Notes under the pieces: generated by a model
What the model saw: the letters and a program-made list of their open reading frames with translations, nothing else
Database searches by the model: none
Told to the model about the DNA's origin: nothing
Shown: positions 1-4,511 of the stretch, piece after piece
Numbering within the stretch: the stretch's first letter is position 1
Layout: every line of letters begins with the position of its first letter
Assembly: GCA_026014515.1 (NCBI GenBank)
Contig: JAOZIG010000043.1
Coordinates: 1-8,264, forward strand
Length of the DNA stretch: 8,264 nucleotides
Origin: Candidatus Bathyarchaeota archaeon
GTDB lineage: Archaea; Thermoproteota; Bathyarchaeia; TCS64
Reading direction: 5' to 3'
Position numbers and translations under genes: made by a program

Positions 1-1
1 G

Positions 2-889
2 GGTAAGCTAGGGGAAGTGGTTCTAGGCTTTGATTCTCTGGAGAGATATCGTGACTCAGGGTTCTATCATGGGGCAACTATTGGAAGGTATGCGAACCGA
101 ATAGATGGGGGGAGATTCTCAATTGATGGTGTTAGGTATGATCTCTCCTTGAATGATGGTTTGAATCACCTTCACGGGGGGTTCAAGGGCTTCGATAAAC
201 GTGTCTGGAAAGCAGAGATCATTGATGATGCTTCTCTTAGACTCAGACTGGTTAGTCCCGATGGTGAGGAGGGGTATCCCGGTACCCTGAACGCTTCAGT
301 GGTTTTTACCTTAATAGGCGATCAGCTTGAGGTGGATTATTTCGCTTCAACAGATAAACCGACGATTGTGAACCTTGCGAATCACGCCTACTTCAACCTA
401 GGTGGCTCGAAAACGATTCTTGACCATGAATTATGGATCGATGCAGACAATCATACCCCAGTGAATAATGGTTTGATTCCAACTGGTGTACTTGAACCCG
501 TGGATGATACACCATTTGATTTCAGGGAGTCCACCAGGATTGGCTCAAGAATAGAAGATGAACATCCTCAGCTGTCTCTGGGAAATGGATATGACCATAA
601 CTATGTACTGAATCAGGTCAAGAACCCACAGATAGCTGTAACAGAGCCAAAAACTGGCAGAGTTTTAGAGATATTAACCACGATGCCTGGTGTCCAGTTC
701 TATACTGGTAACTTCCTAGATGGAAAAGAGGGGGGACGAGAAGGTCCTATCGAGTTTAGAGGTGGGTTGTGTTTGGAGACTCAGTTTTATCCTGATTCCC
801 CTAATAAGCCTGATTTTCCCTCGCCTGTTCTTCGTCCGGGTGAAAGGTATATCGAGAAAACTGTCTATAGGTTCACTGTGGTGAGTTGA
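2..889 (+). CDS. galM: Aldose 1-epimerase (galactose mutarotase), 5'-truncated by window edge
   Basis: Cytoplasmic enzyme that interconverts the alpha and beta anomers of hexoses such as galactose and glucose. The reading frame is open from base 2, so the gene starts outside the window; an apparent GTG start at base 17 lies inside a conserved stretch and is not the real start. Visible family motifs, numbered from the first complete codon: LGFDSLERY near 8-16, GRYANRI near 28-34, NHLHGG near 55-60, the catalytic histidine in NHAYFNL (His128), GYDHNY (Asp198) and the catalytic glutamate in CLETQF (Glu259), followed by the usual PDSPNKPDFPS tail motif. About 295 residues remain of a usual ~340, so roughly 45 N-terminal residues are missing. 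The stop overlaps the next start by one base (TGATG). The family assignment is secure; the preferred sugar cannot be told from sequence. Confidence 0.95.
   Translation, partial: GKLGEVVLGFDSLERYRDSGFYHGATIGRYANRIDGGRFSIDGVRYDLSLNDGLNHLHGGFKGFDKRVWKAEIIDDASLRLRLVSPDGEEGYPGTLNASVVFTLIGDQLEVDYFASTDKPTIVNLANHAYFNLGGSKTILDHELWIDADNHTPVNNGLIPTGVLEPVDDTPFDFRESTRIGSRIEDEHPQLSLGNGYDHNYVLNQVKNPQIAVTEPKTGRVLEILTTMPGVQFYTGNFLDGKEGGREGPIEFRGGLCLETQFYPDSPNKPDFPSPVLRPGERYIEKTVYRFTVVS
880..884 (+). promoter_or_regulatory. Shine-Dalgarno GGTGA deciding the start of the C_GCAxxG gene
   Basis: GGTGA lies four bases before ATG 889, inside the last codons of galM. GGTGA pairs with UCACC in the archaeal 16S 3' end. 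The same GGTGA-N4-start spacing occurs at 1519-1523 (minus strand) and 3907-3911. It favours ATG 889 over the adjacent in-frame TTG at 886. Confidence 0.6.
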
Positions 890-1356
890 TGAATCGAGAA
901 GAAGTAATCGCTCAGGCGATTGGTTATGCTGATCAGGGGTTTCTCTGTGTAGAGTCTGTGCTTAAGGCGCTTGCAGATTTGAAGGGGGTTGATTCTGAGT
1001 ATATTCCGGGTATTGCTTCTGGAATGGCAGCTGGTGTCGCGCGTACAAGTCAGATATGTGGCGCGGTTTCTGGTGCTATTCTTGGTTTGGGGCTCTGGTT
1101 TGGTCGGAGTATGCCTGTTACTGGTGAGCGTAGACCATATTGGTATAGTCGTTTGTTCATTGATCGCTGGTTGGCTCTTCATCCTTCGAGTAACTGTACA
1201 GAGCTTCTTGGAGTCGACTTGGATGATCCCGAGGAGTACCATGTGTTTGGTTCAGAGAATATGTGGGAAAATAAGTGTAAATGGTACATTCGGGAAGCCA
1301 CAGGGCTCGCCTACGATATACTCGTTGAAGAAGGCTCCTACTCAGTCGGTGCATAA
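889..1356 (+). CDS. C_GCAxxG_C_C family probable redox protein
   Basis: A 155-residue soluble protein of the four-cysteine C_GCAxxG_C_C family (probable redox-active proteins, often encoded near transporters; exact reaction unknown). The four family cysteines are present: Cys20 (FLCVES), Cys57 in the signature CGAVSG followed by AILGLGLWFG, Cys103 (NCTELLG) and Cys130 (KCKWYIREA). Length is close to the family's usual ~140. The start ATG overlaps the galM stop by one base and has GGTGA four bases upstream, so the two are translationally coupled. Its last 19 bases overlap the convergent winged-helix gene. It may act in electron transfer or metal/thiol chemistry. The link to an epimerase is an inference from the operon only. 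Confidence 0.88.
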   Translation: MNREEVIAQAIGYADQGFLCVESVLKALADLKGVDSEYIPGIASGMAAGVARTSQICGAVSGAILGLGLWFGRSMPVTGERRPYWYSRLFIDRWLALHPSSNCTELLGVDLDDPEEYHVFGSENMWENKCKWYIREATGLAYDILVEEGSYSVGA

Positions 1357-1514
1357 AAGCAGCGTTTAGGTGAGTGGACTTTTCCCTCTTTCTTGAGCGT
1401 ATTGATTGCTTTGGATACTTCCTTGCTCTCGATGCCCAAGGTTTTCGCTATATCGCCGGGTCTGACTGGTTTCCCTGCTTCTTTCATTGCTTTTAATACG
1501 TTTTCTGTGCTCAA
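1338..1514 (-). CDS. Mini winged-helix-turn-helix regulator
   Basis: A 58-residue, basic, single-domain DNA-binding protein. After a short first helix (STENVLKAMKEAG), residues 16-50 form a winged helix: KPVRPGDIAKTLGI, recognition helix around SKEVSKAINTLKKEG, then the wing KVHSPKRCFYAP. This resembles small archaeal and bacterial HTH regulators; the target is unknown. The start is TTG at 1514 (as read on the minus strand), because GGTGA sits four bases upstream and a TATA box (1546-1554) is centred about 36 bases upstream. An ATG at 1565 in the same frame lies upstream of that TATA box and cannot be on the transcript. It converges on the C_GCAxxG gene with a 19-base overlap, so transcription could interfere with that operon. 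Confidence 0.8.
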   Translation of the reverse strand: MSTENVLKAMKEAGKPVRPGDIAKTLGIESKEVSKAINTLKKEGKVHSPKRCFYAPTE

Positions 1515-1518
1515 TTTA

Positions 1519-1523
1519 TCACC
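1519..1523 (-). promoter_or_regulatory. Shine-Dalgarno GGTGA setting the TTG start of the winged-helix gene
   Basis: On the minus strand GGTGAT precedes TTG with four bases between GGTGA and the start codon, the same spacing as at 880-884 and 3907-3911. Expected transcription start from the TATA box is near 1524, giving a leader of about 10 bases that holds only this site. Confidence 0.6.
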
Positions 1524-1545
1524 GGTTTTCACTGGTGAACGATTA

Positions 1546-1554
1546 ATTATATAG
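1546..1554 (-). promoter_or_regulatory. TATA box of the winged-helix gene
   Basis: Minus-strand CTATATAAT, centred near 1550. Initiation about 25 bases downstream would fall near 1524, ten bases before the TTG start. This is the clearest TATA box in the window. Confidence 0.65.
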
Positions 1555-1575
1555 CTTCCTAACAAAACATCAACG

Positions 1576-1583
1576 CTAAATCT
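1576..1583 (+). promoter_or_regulatory. Weak TATA-like element for the VOC gene at 1605
   Basis: CTAAATCT centred about 26 bases before ATG 1605, with no Shine-Dalgarno between. This is consistent with a leaderless transcript. The match is weak; it rests mainly on the position, which recurs at other genes here. Confidence 0.35.
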
Positions 1584-1604
1584 AATGATTACCTGTCTTT
1601 AATC

Positions 1605-2006
1605 ATGAACAGAATTGGTTTAATCACAATAGTAACCAGTAATCTCTTGGAAATGAAGGCTTTCTATCGTGATGTACTTGGGTTTGAGTGTATTGAAGAG
1701 CTTGAGGGGTATGTTGAGTTTAGAAACATGGGGGTTAGATTTGCCATAACCACTGATGATGTGATGTATGAAGCCACGGAGCATCAGTCCTATCGTAAAA
1801 ATAAACAAGGACAGAGACTTGAACTTGCATTTCCCTTACCTAATTCAGATGCTGTCGCAGTAGCCTACGATGAGATAGTAGCAAAAGGTGCGATTCCTGT
1901 GGCGGCTCCTGTGATGATGCCTTGGGGGCGTATGACTGCTTTTTTCGCTGACCCGGATGGGAACATACATGAGTTGTATAGTTTGAGGGAAGGCGAGATC
2001 ATCTAG
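1605..2006 (+). CDS. VOC superfamily (glyoxalase/bleomycin-resistance fold) protein
   Basis: A 133-residue single-module VOC protein with two beta-alpha-beta-beta-beta repeats. The first repeat begins IGLITIVTSN and includes FYRDVLGFECI; the second holds AYDEIVAKGAIPVAAPVMMPWG and ends in the hallmark FADPDGNIHELY. Of the four metal-ligand positions of glyoxalase I, only the last (Glu123 in HELY) is clearly kept: the first is Thr8 rather than His and the second appears to be Ala47. It may therefore be a binding or resistance-type member rather than a metal-dependent lyase. The start ATG has no Shine-Dalgarno and is probably leaderless. Its 3' end overlaps the convergent arginase-family gene by eight bases. 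The fold is certain; the substrate is unknown. Confidence 0.85.
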   Translation: MNRIGLITIVTSNLLEMKAFYRDVLGFECIEELEGYVEFRNMGVRFAITTDDVMYEATEHQSYRKNKQGQRLELAFPLPNSDAVAVAYDEIVAKGAIPVAAPVMMPWGRMTAFFADPDGNIHELYSLREGEII

Positions 2007-2892
2007 CCTTGTAGCCTAGTACCGCGCCTTCGATTATCTTGTGGATGCTCTTTAGTCCGATTTTTTCTGTATCGTTTTCTGATGGGTAGGATGCTAGTCC
2101 TAGTCCTCTGACTTTTGGGTGTTTGAAGATGGTTGTCATTGTCTGCTTTAGTTCGTCTGCTGTTACGCCTCCGGGTGCTGGTGTCATGTGTCCGGGCATG
2201 TACTCTGGGTCTAGTACGTCAAGGTCTACGTGGATATAGATGATGTCTGTGAGTTCTGCGAGGCGTTTGATCTCTTGTTCTATCCTTGGTGACTGTTTCT
2301 GTACGTCTTCTACGGTTATCTGGTGGATTCCATGGGTGTCTATGAGGTGCTGTTCGAGTGGGTCAACGTCTCTTACTCCAAGCATTGTTACGTAGCTCAT
2401 GGGTAGTGGTGGGTTTAACCCGACTGCGTTTCTGATATGGTGTAGACAGAGTCCAGTGCTTATGGCTACGGGCATTCCTCCTACCATGCCGCTGAGGCTT
2501 GTTTCTGGTGTGTTAAAGTCTCCGTGGGCGTCCATCCAGACGAGTCCTACTCTGAGGGGTTTCCATGTTGGTCCCGAGCGTTGGTGTCCTGCGAGCATTC
2601 CCATTAGGTTTGTACAGTTGCTTAGGATGCCGATGGGGAATAGGTCTTTTTTGATCATTGCTGCGACTTGGTCTGCGCCGTGGTTTGATGATAATGCCAT
2701 TCTGTAGCGTGCTCCGTATGTTTCTTCCTCTTCTGGGGTTAGGTAGCTGACTTGGTAGTCGGCTACTTGGCAGTCTAGGGATTCGAGTAGTTGTGTGAGT
2801 CCTTCTTCCATTGCTGTGGCGTGGGGGTCTATTTCTTGTGCGTGGAGGTGTCCATTGTATGGGTGTTTGGCTATGCCTACTTTGAGTGTCAT
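1999..2892 (-). CDS. Divergent arginase/agmatinase-fold hydrolase
   Basis: A 297-residue protein with the ureohydrolase fold (usual length ~300), normally a binuclear manganese enzyme that hydrolyses guanidino or formimino groups. Metal motifs are visible: DAHGDFN (Asp121, His123, Asp125) and HVDLDVLDP (Asp223, Asp225). RDVDP (174-178) and the NTPETSLSG loop match substrate-loop positions of arginase. The first metal motif is altered: the family GGDHS appears as LSNCT, placing Cys93 at the usual His. The arginase His141 position is Gly138, and the VEVNP glutamate that holds the guanidinium is missing (LASYP, 266-270). It is thus a family member of unassigned substrate, probably neither true arginase nor agmatinase. 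The ATG start lacks a Shine-Dalgarno and has a TATA-like box 26 bases upstream. It follows the DMT transporter gene by 30 bases on the same strand. Confidence 0.88.
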   Translation of the reverse strand: MTLKVGIAKHPYNGHLHAQEIDPHATAMEEGLTQLLESLDCQVADYQVSYLTPEEEETYGARYRMALSSNHGADQVAAMIKKDLFPIGILSNCTNLMGMLAGHQRSGPTWKPLRVGLVWMDAHGDFNTPETSLSGMVGGMPVAISTGLCLHHIRNAVGLNPPLPMSYVTMLGVRDVDPLEQHLIDTHGIHQITVEDVQKQSPRIEQEIKRLAELTDIIYIHVDLDVLDPEYMPGHMTPAPGGVTADELKQTMTTIFKHPKVRGLGLASYPSENDTEKIGLKSIHKIIEGAVLGYKAR

Positions 2893-2914
2893 AGGTAGAC
2901 GGGTGGATATGTGG

Positions 2915-2920
2915 ATTTAA
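2915..2920 (-). promoter_or_regulatory. TATA-like box of the arginase-family gene
   Basis: Minus-strand TTAAAT centred about 26 bases before ATG 2892, with no Shine-Dalgarno between. It suggests a leaderless transcript made independently of, or in addition to, read-through from the transporter gene whose stop is at 2923. Confidence 0.45.
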
Positions 2921-2922
2921 GA

Positions 2923-3759
2923 TTAGATATTGATGAGGATGACTGCTACAAGTGTCAGTATTATCCCTGCGATGTTTGCTCTGGAGACCCTTTCCTTGAA
3001 TAGGATGATGGCTGCTATTGTGACCATGAGTAGTGAGCCTGCGCTGCTTACTGGGAATACTATGGCTCCTGGTAGTGTGGTTAGTGCCAGTAGTAAGGCT
3101 CTGTTGCTGAGTAGATTGAATGTTCCTACGCCTATGCCGTAGAATGTGTCTGTTTTTTTGAGTTGTTTTCTGTTTCTGTAGGCTAGGGGTGCTACGAGCA
3201 GGCTTGCTGATGTGAATATTGCGAGGAAGAAGTAGTTGTTTTCTGCTTGTAGTCCGCTTTGGATGAGTATTTTTGATGATGTTTGGCTGAAGCCGACGAC
3301 GAGTATGGTTAGTAGTATCATGGGGAGTATTGTTTTGTCGATTTCGAGTTTTTGTCCTGGTTTTGATGCTAGTAGGGGTAGGCTTGTTATTGCTAGTGCT
3401 ATGCCTGTGAGTTGTGTGGTGGTTATCGTTTCATGGTAGATGAGTACGCTGGTGGTGATGGGGATTATTACTGCTAGTTGTATCATGCTTGCGGTGATGG
3501 CTGCGCCTCGTTTGCCCATGAGGGTGAGGTTTAGGTACATGCCTGCTGTGTATGTGATGCCTGTTATGGCGCCTAGTGTTATTGTGAATGGTGTAGGTGT
3601 GGTTTTTGGTGATGTTAGTGTGATGGCGGCGGTTATGGTGGCTGCTGTTAGGTAGTTGCCTAGGATTACGCCCCAGAGGGTGTCTGTGTTGAGGGTGGCT
3701 TTTCTCATGATTAGGCTGAGGGTTGTGATGCTGAGTGCGGCGGTGATTAGGTAAATCAT
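2923..3759 (-). CDS. DMT superfamily (EamA-type) transporter, threonine-rich
   Basis: An integral membrane carrier of 278 residues with about ten membrane helices in two EamA halves (roughly 1-130 and 142-278). Each half ends in the family hallmark of a short acidic/basic loop before a helix: YHETIT...GIALAITSLPLLA (108-130) and FKERVS...AGIILTLVAVILI (254-277). DMT carriers export or exchange amino acids, metabolites or drugs; the substrate is unknown. It is unusually rich in threonine: I count 40 of 278, with 29 in the first 125 residues. The plus strand here is extremely G+T rich (80% in 3601-3660), so the coding strand is A+C rich, which pushes codons toward Thr and Ile. The start is ATG 3759 with no Shine-Dalgarno. 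The arginase-family gene lies 30 bases downstream, so the pair may be co-transcribed. Confidence 0.88.
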   Translation of the reverse strand: MIYLITAALSITTLSLIMRKATLNTDTLWGVILGNYLTAATITAAITLTSPKTTPTPFTITLGAITGITYTAGMYLNLTLMGKRGAAITASMIQLAVIIPITTSVLIYHETITTTQLTGIALAITSLPLLASKPGQKLEIDKTILPMILLTILVVGFSQTSSKILIQSGLQAENNYFFLAIFTSASLLVAPLAYRNRKQLKKTDTFYGIGVGTFNLLSNRALLLALTTLPGAIVFPVSSAGSLLMVTIAAIILFKERVSRANIAGIILTLVAVILINI

Positions 3760-3787
3760 GTGGATGCGGTGTTGGGGTGTTTGTTGG

Positions 3788-3793
3788 TTTTAG
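3788..3793 (-). promoter_or_regulatory. Possible TATA-like box of the DMT transporter gene
   Basis: Minus-strand CTAAAA within a C-rich flank, centred about 31 bases before ATG 3759. The position fits a leaderless promoter, but the sequence is a poor TATA box. An A/T run at 3827-3836 is the alternative, giving a longer leader. Confidence 0.3.
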
Positions 3794-3872
3794 GGTTTGT
3801 GGTGTCTACTGGTGGGTACTTTGGGGAAAAAATTTTCTTGGGTTACTTTATGGTGTTCTTTTTATGGATAAT

Positions 3873-3880
3873 GTTATATT
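3873..3880 (+). promoter_or_regulatory. TATA box of the ribbon-helix-helix gene pair
   Basis: GTTATATT centred near 3877. Initiation about 25 bases downstream (near 3902) gives a short leader that contains the GGTGA site at 3907-3911. Confidence 0.55.
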
Positions 3881-3906
3881 GTTCTTTGGTGTTTTAGTGA
3901 CTGTTA

Positions 3907-3911
3907 GGTGA
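3907..3911 (+). promoter_or_regulatory. Shine-Dalgarno GGTGA setting the TTG start at 3916
   Basis: GGTGA is followed by four bases and then TTG 3916, the same spacing as for the genes starting at 889 and 1514. This favours TTG 3916 over GTG 3919, which would be three bases further on. Confidence 0.55.
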
Positions 3912-3915
3912 CTTA

Positions 3916-4191
3916 TTGGTGTCCACGATCAAGGTTGATGATGGGTTAAAGGATGAGCTTGCCCGTATTCAGTCTGTGCATCGTGAGTCTCTCAGCTACA
4001 ATGATATTGTTTGGAATGCGGTTCGGTCTCAGATGTTGGCTCCTATACTGATGCGGTATATCAGGGCTAGGATTGATGACTGGAACCCATATGATCTGTT
4101 GAGCTGGTTCTACGAGGTGGAGCAGGCCCCTATGGGACGGGAGCTTGTTGAGGCTTACGCTGAGCTTATCGAGGAGACCATGGGGGCTTAA
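3916..4191 (+). CDS. Ribbon-helix-helix-like protein (antitoxin or small regulator type)
   Basis: A 91-residue protein whose first 40 residues look like a ribbon-helix-helix (MetJ/Arc-like) DNA-binding domain: a beta strand STIKVDD, helix LKDELARIQSVHR, a turn with SLSYNDIV typical of archaeal VapB/CopG-type proteins, and a second helix to about residue 40. The remaining ~50 residues are helical, rich in Trp, Tyr and acidic residues (near DDWNPYDLLSWFYEVE), and I do not recognise them. The TTG start is chosen from GGTGA four bases upstream. A 49-residue gene follows after 13 bases with its own Shine-Dalgarno, so they form an operon. The layout resembles a toxin-antitoxin pair, but no PIN or RelE-like toxin is present. 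DNA binding is an inference from the N-terminal pattern. Confidence 0.7.
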   Translation: MVSTIKVDDGLKDELARIQSVHRESLSYNDIVWNAVRSQMLAPILMRYIRARIDDWNPYDLLSWFYEVEQAPMGRELVEAYAELIEETMGA

Positions 4192-4198
4192 GGGGGAG
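4192..4198 (+). promoter_or_regulatory. Shine-Dalgarno GGGGGAG for the 49-residue gene
   Basis: G-rich SD six bases before GTG 4205, immediately after the stop of the preceding gene. It selects GTG 4205 over earlier in-frame starts that would lie inside the ribbon-helix-helix gene. Confidence 0.5.
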
Positions 4199-4204
4199 AA
4201 AGAT

Positions 4205-4354
4205 GTGCAGAGTCTACAGGGTATTTGGAAGGATGAACCTCTCAGGGGTTTGACGCGGATGGAGCCAAGGGAACTGGCGTATTATGATGTTGATTTCAAG
4301 CGGTTGAACGCTGCCTTGAAGGTATTGTATCATATAATGGGAGGACGTGTCTGA
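4205..4354 (+). CDS. Hypothetical 49-residue protein downstream of the ribbon-helix-helix gene
   Basis: A short basic protein, not recognised. It starts at GTG 4205 with GGGGGAG six bases upstream and ends with VLYHIMGGRV. The N-terminal half holds WKDEPLRGLTRMEPRELAYYD; the C-terminal half is an amphipathic helix around DFKRLNAALKVLYHIM. There is no signal peptide or membrane segment. The frame is open further upstream to about 4145, but that part overlaps the previous gene and lacks a ribosome binding site. Its position right after a DNA-binding-type protein suggests a partner, perhaps a very small toxin or a co-regulator, yet no family motif supports either. T-tracts follow from 4373, consistent with the operon ending here. 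Coding status is probable, not certain. Confidence 0.5.
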   Translation: MQSLQGIWKDEPLRGLTRMEPRELAYYDVDFKRLNAALKVLYHIMGGRV

Positions 4355-4372
4355 CCGTATCTTCCTTGCTAC

Positions 4373-4420
4373 TTTTTTGTCTGATTGTGGCTTTGAAGCA
4401 GTAATTCATGTTATTTTTTT
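4373..4420 (+). terminator. T-tract transcription terminator(s) after the ribbon-helix-helix operon
   Basis: Two oligo-T runs, six T at 4373-4378 and seven T at 4414-4420, follow the stop at 4354. Archaeal RNA polymerase terminates on such T-runs without needing a hairpin. The next promoter begins about 60 bases later. Confidence 0.5.
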
Positions 4421-4478
4421 GATTGGGATTAGGCACTATAGTTATTGTATGTAGGTGTCTTGGATTTTCTCGTTAACC

Positions 4479-4484
4479 TTAAAT
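4479..4484 (+). promoter_or_regulatory. TATA box of the LivH-type permease gene
   Basis: TTAAAT preceded by AACC, centred about 30 bases before ATG 4512. No Shine-Dalgarno lies between, only A/T-rich sequence, so the transcript is probably leaderless. Confidence 0.5.
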
Positions 4485-4511
4485 GGTTGACGATGTTAGT
4501 TTAAATTAATA

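Larger units (their letters stand above)
3854..3913 (+). promoter_or_regulatory. Promoter region with paired short direct repeats, possible autoregulatory operator
   Basis: Two direct repeats surround the likely promoter of the gene at 3916. TGTTCTTT occurs at 3854-3861 and 3880-3887, on either side of the TATA box. GTGACT occurs at 3897-3902 and 3908-3913, spaced 11 bases (about one helical turn), and the second copy includes the Shine-Dalgarno. TTTATGG also occurs twice (3847-3853 and 3861-3867). Ribbon-helix-helix proteins often bind paired short repeats at their own promoters, so an operator is plausible but unproven; the repeats are short and in G/T-rich DNA. Confidence 0.35.

Noticed and set aside
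865..1242. A 125-codon open frame on the minus strand across galM and the C_GCAxxG gene
   Set aside because: It lies fully opposite well-supported genes, has low-complexity Thr/Asn/Arg-rich content and no family motif; it results from the G/T-rich plus strand.
989..1369. A 126-codon plus-strand frame overlapping the C_GCAxxG gene
   Set aside because: Out-of-frame shadow of a gene with all four family cysteines; no recognisable domain.
2399..2707. Plus-strand frame opposite the arginase-family gene
   Set aside because: Antisense to conserved metal motifs and without features of its own.
2930..3655. Three plus-strand frames opposite the DMT transporter
   Set aside because: Met/Val/Ser-rich shadows created by the G/T skew; the minus-strand frame has both EamA halves.
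3826..3837. GAAAAAATTTTC near-palindrome
   Set aside because: A simple A/T tract; no paired arms beyond it and no repeat elsewhere. Could be a promoter part for the DMT gene but not a distinct element.
4145..4204. Longer version of the 49-residue gene beginning inside the ribbon-helix-helix gene
   Set aside because: No ribosome binding site there; the SD at 4192-4198 points to GTG 4205.
4203..4253. ATG 4203 in another frame, two bases before GTG 4205
   Set aside because: It reaches a stop after only 16 codons.
4355..4511. Possible RNA gene in the gap before the permease
   Set aside because: No tRNA arms, no GC-rich paired stretches; only T-tracts and a promoter.
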